A program made the position numbers and the translations under genes. Of a stretch of 49,162 nucleotides of DNA, positions 6,988 through 14,490 are shown in pieces. Each line of letters starts with the position of its first letter. Position 1 is the first letter of the stretch. The stretch comes from JAFGOM01 sp964605795 (GTDB taxonomy: Archaea > Halobacteriota > Methanomicrobia > Methanomicrobiales > Methanospirillaceae), in NCBI GenBank assembly GCA_964605795.1, contig CAZSDZ010000019.1:1-49162 (forward strand). Direction: 5' to 3'. The notes under the pieces were generated by a model. The model was not told the origin of the DNA. It did not search any database and saw only the letters and a list, made by a program, of their open reading frames with translations.

Positions 6988-7770
6988 ATGAAGATCCGTG
7001 GAATCCTTATCGATATCGATGGGGTGATCAGCACTGCGGGGAAGAAGATACCCGGAGCAGAAGAGACCGTTCGTTTCCTCAAAAAAAACGCCATCCCGTT
7101 CCTTCTTGTCTCAAATACCACGAGAACATGCAGGAAGACAATTGCAGAAAACCTCTCCTCCACAGGCATACCGGTCTTGTCAGGGGACATCCTCACTCCC
7201 GCAGCAGCGGCAATCCGGTACCTGAAAAAAAAGGGAATTTTTCAATGCTCACTCCTGGCAACCGGGGATGTCAGCACCGACTTTACCGATGAAGGAATCA
7301 CGATACGCGATGAATCTTCGGTCATCATCATAGGGGATGCCGGAGATAAGTTTACCTACCCGTCAATGGTCTCTGTTTTCCGCCAGGTCTTGCAGGGTGC
7401 TGAACTCATCGCCTTAGAGCGGGATCGGTACTGGATGGATACTGATGGTCTTACCCTTGCTGCCGGTCCGTTCGTGGCCGGTATCGAGTATGCAACAGGA
7501 GTATCTGCCCGGGTGATGGGAAAACCATCTCCCTCCTTCTTCGGGCAGGCCTGTGATGCAATCGGTATGCGATCCGATGAATGTATCATTGTCGGTGATG
7601 ATATCTACTCAGATATCGGTGGTGCGCAGGCAGCAGGGATCAGGGGATTTCTGGTGATGACAGGGAAGTATAACAAAGAGACCGTGGCAGTATCAGGGAT
7701 CACTCCCCATACGGTAATAGAATCAATTGCCGACCTCATCCCCTCCCTGCAGGCACACAACCTATTGTAA
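6988..7770 (+). CDS. HAD-superfamily phosphatase, NagD/LHPP-like (subfamily IIA)
   Basis: A 260-residue HAD hydrolase. Motif I DIDGV has nucleophile D9 and acid/base D11, motif II is S42 in VSNTT, motif III is K179 in MGKPSPSFF, and motif IV is GDDIYSDIGGAQAAG with D204/D205/D209. The insertion between motifs II and III is the C2 cap of subfamily IIA, the group holding NagD and phospholysine phosphohistidine phosphatase. It should remove phosphate from a small molecule in the cytosol; the substrate is unknown. It is the first gene of the lower-GC block and has no clear SD. The next gene follows after 43 bp in the same direction. Confidence 0.93.
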   Translation: MKIRGILIDIDGVISTAGKKIPGAEETVRFLKKNAIPFLLVSNTTRTCRKTIAENLSSTGIPVLSGDILTPAAAAIRYLKKKGIFQCSLLATGDVSTDFTDEGITIRDESSVIIIGDAGDKFTYPSMVSVFRQVLQGAELIALERDRYWMDTDGLTLAAGPFVAGIEYATGVSARVMGKPSPSFFGQACDAIGMRSDECIIVGDDIYSDIGGAQAAGIRGFLVMTGKYNKETVAVSGITPHTVIESIADLIPSLQAHNLL

Positions 7771-7813
7771 CCGAAGTAAAAAATCTCGCTAACAAATGTA
7801 ATGAAAGGAGCAT

Positions 7814-8932
7814 ATGATGTCTGATTCAATACAGCAGATGAATGACCTCAACGAGGAAGATCGGAAAAGACTCGAACTCGCCGGTCTTGAACCTGACATG
7901 AAGAACAGGTCAGGCAGTTTCTTCCAGAAAGACCAGGAGATATGTCAGATTGCATCAGACTGCCAGGGAATCGAAGTCCTGGGTTTCGCTGATGCTCTCT
8001 CCCGGTATCCATGGGTATCAGACTACATCTGGCGCGCTGTTGATAAGAACAAGGATAAATACACCCGGTACATTGCGAAACAAAACGACCCCAAGGGATT
8101 TGTCATTATTGCCCGGAAGGGAAGCAGGACAATCTACCCGATCCAGGCATGCCTCTTCCTCTCCGATTCCCCGGTCCAGCACGTCCACAACATCATCATC
8201 GCAGAGGAGGGAGCTGAACTGCACGTCATCTCGGGCTGCACGAGTGCAGCGGCAAAGAAAAGCGGTTCACATATCGGAGTTACCGAGATCTACATCGGTA
8301 AGAAAGCGAGGGTTACCTCAACCATGATACACAACTGGGGTGAGAATATCTCGGTCTTCCCCCGGAGTGCAACAATCATCGAGGAGGGAGGGATATTCCT
8401 CTCCAATTACGTCTGTATGCAGCCGGTGCGGATGATCCAGATGTCTCCTGTCGCACATCTGAATGGAGCCGGAGCCGTTGCACGGTTCTCAAGTATCGTT
8501 GTCGGAACAGAGAAGAGCATGATGGATCTGGGATCCGTTGCAGTCTTAAACGCTCCCGGGGCCAGTGCTGAACTCCTGACCCGTGCCATCACCACCGGTG
8601 GGACCATCATCTCCCGGGGCCGGGTCGATGGCAGGGTTACAGGTACAAAGGCACATATCGAATGCAAGGGACTCATCCTCAGAGATGGTATCATCCATGC
8701 CATCCCTGAGATCCGCGGTGAGGTTATGGATACTGAACTCTCCCACGAAGCAGCGGTTGGAAAGATCGCAAAAGAAGAGATAGAATACCTGATGGCACGG
8801 GGTCTCTCTGAAGAGATGGCAACCGCAACGATCATCAGGGGATTTCTTGATGTAAAGGTTGACGGGCTGCCACAGGCACTTCAACAGCAGATCGATGCTG
8901 CCATTGATGCCGCGGAAAAATCTGGTTTTTAA
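7814..8932 (+). CDS. sufB: SufB/SufD-family Fe-S cluster scaffold protein (archaeal SmsB-like)
   Basis: A 372-residue SufB/SufD-type protein: a short N-terminal helical part, a central right-handed beta-helix and a C-terminal helical domain. C284 in HIECKGL and H311/E312 in LSHEAA match in context the Cys and His/Glu that are essential in E. coli SufB, so this looks like an active scaffold rather than a SufD-like partner. It would build Fe-S clusters with the ATPase SufC, but no sufC is nearby. GGAG at 7807-7810 serves either ATG 7814 or ATG 7817; the second has the better spacing. Confidence 0.92.
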   Translation: MMSDSIQQMNDLNEEDRKRLELAGLEPDMKNRSGSFFQKDQEICQIASDCQGIEVLGFADALSRYPWVSDYIWRAVDKNKDKYTRYIAKQNDPKGFVIIARKGSRTIYPIQACLFLSDSPVQHVHNIIIAEEGAELHVISGCTSAAAKKSGSHIGVTEIYIGKKARVTSTMIHNWGENISVFPRSATIIEEGGIFLSNYVCMQPVRMIQMSPVAHLNGAGAVARFSSIVVGTEKSMMDLGSVAVLNAPGASAELLTRAITTGGTIISRGRVDGRVTGTKAHIECKGLILRDGIIHAIPEIRGEVMDTELSHEAAVGKIAKEEIEYLMARGLSEEMATATIIRGFLDVKVDGLPQALQQQIDAAIDAAEKSGF

Positions 8933-8944
8933 AAGGAACAGGGC

Positions 8945-9610
8945 ATGCCGGAAGATAACGAGGCGAGGAAAAAACGCGAACAGATGGTACAGTACCAGAT
9001 ACATGAGAGAGGAATCTGTGACCATCTGGTTCTCTCTGCAATGCTTACGGTTCCCCGGCATCTCTTTGTTCCGGATACCCTCATCACCCATGCCTACGAA
9101 GACCGGCCGCTCCCGATAGGATCAGACCAGACCATATCCCAGCCGTACATTGTTGCCCTGATGACTGCACTGCTGGCAGTACACCCTGGAGATTCTGTAT
9201 TGGAGATAGGAACCGGATCCGGATATCAGGCTGCGATCCTTGCAACCATGGGAGCAGTAGTCATCAGTATCGAACGCAAAGAAGAGGTGCTGCAGATTGC
9301 AAAGAGAAATTTGAATCGTGCAGGTATCACGGGGGTCAGTCTTGTCAGGGGGGACGGAACAGCAGGTTATCCTTCCCGTGCACCCTATAAGGGAATTATC
9401 GTGACCGCCGCTGCCCCGAAGATCCCCGATTCCCTGGTAAACCAACTTGATGACGGCGGTCGCCTGGTAATCCCGGCCGGGGATCGGTATATCCAGGAAC
9501 TGGTGCTGGTAGAGAGAAAAGGGGACCGGATCATACAGACCATGCATGGTGCGGTCAGGTTCGTCCCCTTAATCGGAGAGGAAGGGTATCCTGAAGAGTA
9601 TGATACATGA
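8945..9610 (+). CDS. pcm: Protein-L-isoaspartate O-methyltransferase
   Basis: A 221-residue SAM-dependent methyltransferase. It carries the family's DQTISQPYIVA stretch (61-71) and SAM-binding motif VLEIGTGSGY (85-94), followed by IVTAAAPKIPDSL and GGRLVIPAG. It methylates isoaspartyl residues in aged proteins so that they can be repaired. The length is normal for the family. The start follows AAAAGGAACAGGGC, 12 bp after the sufB stop, and its end overlaps the next gene by 11 nt, so it belongs to the same transcription unit. Confidence 0.95.
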   Translation: MPEDNEARKKREQMVQYQIHERGICDHLVLSAMLTVPRHLFVPDTLITHAYEDRPLPIGSDQTISQPYIVALMTALLAVHPGDSVLEIGTGSGYQAAILATMGAVVISIERKEEVLQIAKRNLNRAGITGVSLVRGDGTAGYPSRAPYKGIIVTAAAPKIPDSLVNQLDDGGRLVIPAGDRYIQELVLVERKGDRIIQTMHGAVRFVPLIGEEGYPEEYDT

Positions 9611-10226
9611 CATCACCCGCCCTTTGAAAAACGGGATGCCATTCTATCCCGGGGACCCGGAGCCCAGTTTCCGCTCCATTGACTGTGGGAAGTACCGCAT
9701 CAGCAGTCTGTTTCTCTCTTCTCACACCGGAACCCATATCGATGCCCCTGCTCATTACATACAAGACGGAACACCCATTGATGAGGTAGCAGTCAGTGTT
9801 ACCTGTGGAGCCTGCAGGGTTCTTGATATCAGGGGATGGAGTGGTCTCATAGAACCAGAGGATCTTCACGGTCTGGAGAATAAAGATAGAAGGATTCTTT
9901 TCAGGACAGGATACAACACTGATAATCCTGACACCGATTATCCCGGGATCTCTGCAGAAACTGCACAATTCCTTGTTCAGTCAGGAATCATCTGTATCGG
10001 GACAGACACTCCCTCAATTGAATCACCTGACGGGGACGGCACGGTGCATTTAATACTCTGCAAAGCAGGGATCCCAATCATTGAGAACCTGGATCTTATG
10101 GGAATCAATGCGGGAGTCTACACCCTTGTTGCCCTGCCATTGCGGCTTGCCGGCGGGGACGGGGCACCCTGCCGGGCAGTCCTTTATAGAGAAGAGAAAG
10201 AGGAAGACAAATTATGCATATTCTAA
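9600..10226 (+). CDS. Cyclase-family metal-dependent hydrolase (KynB-like)
   Basis: A 208-residue protein of the cyclase/arylformamidase family. The signature HTGTHIDAPAH (42-52, with H42, H46, D48 and H52) is the metal-binding motif, and the opening MIHDITRPLKNGMPFYPGDP is typical. Family members include kynurenine formamidase and polyketide cyclases. No kynurenine pathway genes are in view, so the substrate is open and the name kynB would be an overcall. The gene overlaps pcm by 11 nt and the next gene by 13 nt, so translation is probably coupled. Confidence 0.88.
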   Translation: MIHDITRPLKNGMPFYPGDPEPSFRSIDCGKYRISSLFLSSHTGTHIDAPAHYIQDGTPIDEVAVSVTCGACRVLDIRGWSGLIEPEDLHGLENKDRRILFRTGYNTDNPDTDYPGISAETAQFLVQSGIICIGTDTPSIESPDGDGTVHLILCKAGIPIIENLDLMGINAGVYTLVALPLRLAGGDGAPCRAVLYREEKEEDKLCIF

Positions 10227-10828
10227 AAGAAGCAGTACAAAAGGCCGAATTACTGGTGGACGGGTGCGGATATGAAGTGAATGCCGTCACTCTCTGCACC
10301 GATACGAACACCTGTCTGTGCATGCATGAAGCAGGAATGACGGTACGGGCATCTTTTGGGGGTCGATCTGCTGATTTTGTCACCGACACCCCGACAGAGG
10401 CACGAACAAAACTCTCGTACCTGTTTGATGCACCACTCACAAAGCGGTTGCAACAGTCAGCGGCTGCAGCAGTACTGAATGTCCTTTCCGGATTTCTCTG
10501 TATGTCACGAAGACTGCATGCGTGTTCCCCTGAAAAACATGCTGCCTGCATCTCAGAGTTACAGGAAAGGATACAGGGAAAAACAGTATACTGTGCAGGT
10601 ACTCTTTCTGCTATCAGGGAAGCATTCCCATCACAGATAACCACCGATATCAGCACTGCAAACCTAATACTCGTGAGTGGAGATGGCATTTTAGGAGAAG
10701 AGGGACAGAAACTCGGAGATATACGGGATACGATCCCGAACGAACGGATCCTCTTTATCGGACCCTCGGCAGCAGGAGTCAGCAGCATGCTGCATCATGA
10801 GCATTTCTGCCCGTACGGGAGAGCATAA
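10214..10828 (+). CDS. Cys-rich protein of unknown function (204 aa)
   Basis: I do not firmly recognise this protein. It is cytosolic, with nine cysteines in 204 residues, including C-x-C in NTCLCMH near residue 35. A helical middle (SAAAAVLNVLSGFL) precedes a Rossmann-like C-terminal part ending in ILFIGPSAAGVSS. That C-terminal layout loosely recalls DUF364-type (putative heavy-metal chelatase-like) proteins, but the match is weak. It overlaps the cyclase gene by 13 nt and lies 27 bp before glmM. The cysteines could bind a metal or cluster, which would fit an operon containing sufB, but this is inference. Confidence 0.7.
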   Translation: MHILKEAVQKAELLVDGCGYEVNAVTLCTDTNTCLCMHEAGMTVRASFGGRSADFVTDTPTEARTKLSYLFDAPLTKRLQQSAAAAVLNVLSGFLCMSRRLHACSPEKHAACISELQERIQGKTVYCAGTLSAIREAFPSQITTDISTANLILVSGDGILGEEGQKLGDIRDTIPNERILFIGPSAAGVSSMLHHEHFCPYGRA

Positions 10829-10855
10829 TACGATACAAGATCATACTATACCATT

Positions 10856-12109
10856 ATGCTGTTCGGTTCATCCGGAATTCGGAGGCAATATGACACCGGC
10901 CTCCTTGATATCGCACGTAATGTTGGTGCTGTTATTGCCCGTATGGCAGATACCGTCCTTGTGGGCAGGGATACCAGGACAACAGGTCCGGCAGTACAGC
11001 AGGGCCTCATGGCCGGTATCATGGGAGCCGGGGCAAAGACCTTTGATTGCGGGATAGCACCAACACCATCTGTTGCCTATGGTGCACGGTACCACGACTG
11101 CGGGTGCATGGTAACGGCATCACACAACCCGGAAGAGTATAACGGAATAAAACTTTTTAATCAGGATGGATCAGCATTCTCACCCCTGCAGCAATCCCAT
11201 ATTGAAAATTCCATTGATACCCCTGAATGGGGGGCTTATGATACCCAGGGCACACTATCCCCGTTTGACTGTATAAAACCTCACAAAGAGGCTATTTTAT
11301 CAAAAGTCTCGCTGCAGGAGGGGATGAAGGTTATCGTTGACTGCGGATGTGGTGCCGGTTGTGCCATAACACCATTAATGCTCTCTGAAGCAGGAGTCCG
11401 GGTCTCGGCAATAAACGCAGAACCTTCAGGGTTCTTCAACAGACCTTCCGAACCCCTGGAGAAGAACCTTCCCTATATCCCGGCACTTATCAGGAAAACA
11501 GGATCTTCCTGTGCTCTTGTTCATGACGGAGATGCAGACCGCCTTATGGCATTTGACGAAAAAGGGAGGTATATCAAAGGAGATCATCTCCTGATCCTCT
11601 TTGCCCGGTATCTTCAGGCAAAACGGGTTGTGACTACCTACGATGCCTCAATGGCCATCGAAGAGTTTGCCGAGGTGAAACGAACACCGGTCGGGGATTC
11701 GTACGTTTCAGAGCAACTGATACAGTGGGGTGATCTTGGGGGTGAACCATCAGGTGCCTGGATATTCCCGGATATCTCGTTCTGCCCTGATGGCCCGTAT
11801 GCAGCAGCCCTTTTCTGTGAAATGGCAGCAGAGTGGCACATTGCAGACGAGATCGATGCCCTGCCTGCTTACTCGATTATGAGGGAATCCATACCGGTCC
11901 CTGACAGTACTGATATCCTGTATGCATTGGGAGCCACGAATCCCACAGACGGGTTGCGAATGCAGGATGAAGACGGGTGGTGTCTGATACGGGCAAGCGG
12001 AACCGAGCCAAAGGTCCGGATAACCGCAGAAGGCAAAAGCCTAAAGACTGCAAAAGAAATGATGCAAAAAGGTCGCGATCTTCTCAGTCAGACCAGGCAG
12101 GACCGGTGA
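10856..12109 (+). CDS. glmM: Phosphoglucosamine mutase / phosphohexomutase
   Basis: A 417-residue alpha-D-phosphohexomutase. The four active-site parts are present: phosphoserine loop TASHNPEEYNG with S89, metal loop DGDADR (224-229), sugar loop GGEPSG (295-300) and phosphate loop RASGTEPKVR near the C-terminus. It is slightly shorter than the usual 440-460. The family interconverts hexose 6- and 1-phosphates. With GlmU-like and GlmS genes directly downstream, glucosamine-6-P to glucosamine-1-P is the best assignment; phosphomannomutase activity is the alternative. The next gene begins 8 bp after its stop. Confidence 0.88.
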   Translation: MLFGSSGIRRQYDTGLLDIARNVGAVIARMADTVLVGRDTRTTGPAVQQGLMAGIMGAGAKTFDCGIAPTPSVAYGARYHDCGCMVTASHNPEEYNGIKLFNQDGSAFSPLQQSHIENSIDTPEWGAYDTQGTLSPFDCIKPHKEAILSKVSLQEGMKVIVDCGCGAGCAITPLMLSEAGVRVSAINAEPSGFFNRPSEPLEKNLPYIPALIRKTGSSCALVHDGDADRLMAFDEKGRYIKGDHLLILFARYLQAKRVVTTYDASMAIEEFAEVKRTPVGDSYVSEQLIQWGDLGGEPSGAWIFPDISFCPDGPYAAALFCEMAAEWHIADEIDALPAYSIMRESIPVPDSTDILYALGATNPTDGLRMQDEDGWCLIRASGTEPKVRITAEGKSLKTAKEMMQKGRDLLSQTRQDR

Positions 12110-12117
12110 GAAGAAAG

Positions 12118-13326
12118 ATGGTAACATGCCTGATTCTTGCGGCAGGAGAGGGGAGGAGGATGCGTCCCCTCACCGGATCACGACCGAAAGTGATGATCCC
12201 GGTGGCATCCCGGCCGATGATGGAACACCTCATCGGTGTCGTCAGGGATGCAGGGATTACAACCATTGCTATCGTTGTCGGGTACCATGAAGAGGCGGTC
12301 AGAGATCACTTTAAAGACGGATCGAATATCGGAGTTACAATATCCTATATCAGGCAGAAAGAACAGCGTGGCACCGGGGATGCACTTCTCTCTGCAGAAT
12401 CCCGGATACATGACCGGTTCTTACTGTTAAACGGGGACATGCTCCTGAAAAAGGAGGATATATCCTCCTTTCTTACCGGTAACGCTCCCTGCATGGCTGT
12501 ATACTCGTCAGATCACCCTGAGGATTATGGTTCGGTCACCCTCTCTTTGGGAATGATACGCTCTCTTGCAGAAAAAACAAAAAAATCAGGAAGCAGGCTG
12601 ATTAACGCAGGCATGTACCTCCTTGATCCTGATATCTTCCCCCTGCTGCACACACTTGTCCCCTCACCCCGAGGAGAGATTGAACTGACGGATGCATTAG
12701 AGCAATATATAAAAGAAGAAAGGTTATCAGCACACCAGCTCTCGTACTGGTGTGATATGGGCAATCCCTGGGACCTTCTCTCTGCAAATGAAGCGATGCT
12801 GGCTGATTGTTGTCCTGATACCAGTAATGCAGTCATTGAACCGGGTGTTACCATTTCCGGCTCTCTCATCGCCGGGAGCGGTACCGTGATACATGCAGGG
12901 ACGTACATTGAAGGAAATTGCATCATCGGAAGCAACTGCAGGATAGGTCCTCATGCCTATATCAGGGGTTCGACATCGATAGGGGACTCCTGTCATATCG
13001 GCCATGCAACCGAGATCAAGAACTCGATTATTATGAACAACACGAATGTGCCTCACTTCAGCTATGTCGGTGACAGTATTATTGGAAGCAACTGCAACCT
13101 GGGAGCCGGAACAAAGATAGCGAACCTCCGGCACGATAAAAAGACCATCCATATTGGGGGAACCGACACACGGCTCAGGAAACTGGGTGCCATCATCGGT
13201 GACAATGTCCTTTTCGGGATCAACTGTTCAGTCAATGTCGGTACGGTTATCGGGAATGGCTGTCTCTTTGCTCCACACAGTTACATTGATGGAATGTTCG
13301 AAGATAACACGAGCATGCGGAGGTAA
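12118..13326 (+). CDS. GlmU-like bifunctional sugar-1-P nucleotidyltransferase/acetyltransferase
   Basis: A 402-residue protein. The N-terminal nucleotidyltransferase domain has LAAGEGRRMRPLTGSRPK (7-24), GTGDAL and LLNGDML. The C-terminal left-handed beta-helix from about 240 has many hexapeptide units (IIGSNC, IGDSCHIG). This is the layout of archaeal GlmU: UDP-GlcNAc pyrophosphorylase plus glucosamine-1-P acetyltransferase. The ATG at 12118 is chosen because GGTGAG (12105-12110) precedes it at normal spacing; an in-frame GTG lies at 12106. Asn/His-containing stretches such as GAGTKIANLRHDKK in the helix resemble the acetyltransferase active site, which favours this copy as the acetylating one. 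Confidence 0.85.
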   Translation: MVTCLILAAGEGRRMRPLTGSRPKVMIPVASRPMMEHLIGVVRDAGITTIAIVVGYHEEAVRDHFKDGSNIGVTISYIRQKEQRGTGDALLSAESRIHDRFLLLNGDMLLKKEDISSFLTGNAPCMAVYSSDHPEDYGSVTLSLGMIRSLAEKTKKSGSRLINAGMYLLDPDIFPLLHTLVPSPRGEIELTDALEQYIKEERLSAHQLSYWCDMGNPWDLLSANEAMLADCCPDTSNAVIEPGVTISGSLIAGSGTVIHAGTYIEGNCIIGSNCRIGPHAYIRGSTSIGDSCHIGHATEIKNSIIMNNTNVPHFSYVGDSIIGSNCNLGAGTKIANLRHDKKTIHIGGTDTRLRKLGAIIGDNVLFGINCSVNVGTVIGNGCLFAPHSYIDGMFEDNTSMRR

Positions 13327-13327
13327 G

Positions 13328-14488
13328 ATGCAGGCTGTAATCCTTGCAGGAGGAGAAGGAAAGCGGCTCCGGCCACTCACCCACAACAGACCGAAAGTAC
13401 TCATCCCCCTTGCAAATAAACCGATAATCGGCCATGTAATACAATCACTCATACAGGCAGGTGTTCGCGATATCATCGTTGTCGTCGGTTACCGGCAGGA
13501 GCAGGTTATCAAGTATATAAGTAGTCTGCCTCTGGATATTCAGGTGGTTTTCCAGGACAGGCCTCTTGGGACTGCTCATGCACTCTCGTTCGCAAAAGAA
13601 CTCATAATGGGAGATTTTCTCGTTCTTCCGGGAGACAATTACATTGACGAGGACTCGGTACGAGCAATCATGAATTCACCACCCGATGCCATGCTCATCA
13701 AGGAGCATACCGATCCATCAAATTTCGGTGTTGTGACTCTTCACAACGGGATGGTCACTCATATTGTTGAGAAACCGGCCAGTGCCGATCGTCTTACCGT
13801 CAGCTGTGGGATCTACCATTTCAGGAAGGACGTTATCCATTCCATCACGAAAAAGACTTTAACAGAAGAGATAATTGCCTTAATTGATCAAAAACGAGAT
13901 ATTACGGCAATCGAAGCAATTAACTGGCAGGATGCCATCTATCCCTGGGGACTTATAACCTTAAATACAACCCTTCTTGGTGGGATTCAACCACAAAAAG
14001 GGGGAATTATCAGTTCCTCGGTAATCATCGAAGGTCCGGTCATCATCGGATCGGGATCCCGGATCGGACCATTCACCCATATTATCGGGCCGGTGATTAT
14101 CGGGGATAATACTGATATCGGCTCACATTGTTCAATCGGACCCGGGGTCAGTATCGGGATGCGGACCACCATTGATCCCTATACCTCCATCCAGACCTCA
14201 CTTATCATGAACGACTGCCATATCGGGTCGCGTTCACATCTGTCATCTGCCGTTATCGGTGATGGCTGCACACTCCATAGTGCGGTCATTGTCTCTCCCC
14301 GATCAGGATCGCTTATCATCGATGAAGGCCCTAAGATAACCTCATTCGGAGTAATTATGGGCGATAGTGTCTTTTGCGGACCAAACGTTACCATAAAGAA
14401 CAGCATCATCGGAACCAGTGCGACAATAGAGGGAGAAAGAACGAACATCCAATCCCGAATCATCCCTGAACGGGGCCTGGTGGTCTGA
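13328..14488 (+). CDS. Second sugar-1-P nucleotidyltransferase with beta-helix domain
   Basis: A 386-residue paralogue of the preceding gene. It has LAGGEGKRLRPLTHNRPK (6-23) at the nucleotide-binding loop, LGTAHAL and LPGDNYI, then hexapeptide repeats (IIGSGSRIGP, IGDNTDIGSH). It belongs to the glucose-1-P thymidylyl/uridylyltransferase-like group. GGAGGT just before the ATG overlaps the stop of the upstream gene. It lacks the N-L-R-H-D stretch seen in its neighbour's helix, so it may be only a nucleotidyltransferase, or act on another sugar for the glycan genes downstream. Confidence 0.83.
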   Translation: MQAVILAGGEGKRLRPLTHNRPKVLIPLANKPIIGHVIQSLIQAGVRDIIVVVGYRQEQVIKYISSLPLDIQVVFQDRPLGTAHALSFAKELIMGDFLVLPGDNYIDEDSVRAIMNSPPDAMLIKEHTDPSNFGVVTLHNGMVTHIVEKPASADRLTVSCGIYHFRKDVIHSITKKTLTEEIIALIDQKRDITAIEAINWQDAIYPWGLITLNTTLLGGIQPQKGGIISSSVIIEGPVIIGSGSRIGPFTHIIGPVIIGDNTDIGSHCSIGPGVSIGMRTTIDPYTSIQTSLIMNDCHIGSRSHLSSAVIGDGCTLHSAVIVSPRSGSLIIDEGPKITSFGVIMGDSVFCGPNVTIKNSIIGTSATIEGERTNIQSRIIPERGLVV

Positions 14489-14490
14489 AC

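Noticed and set aside
9122..9547. Antisense open frame within pcm
   Set aside because: Shadow frame; pcm has intact SAM-binding motifs on the plus strand.
11977..12117. Upstream extension of the first nucleotidyltransferase
   Set aside because: It overlaps the end of glmM out of frame; GGTGAG and the family start support 12118.
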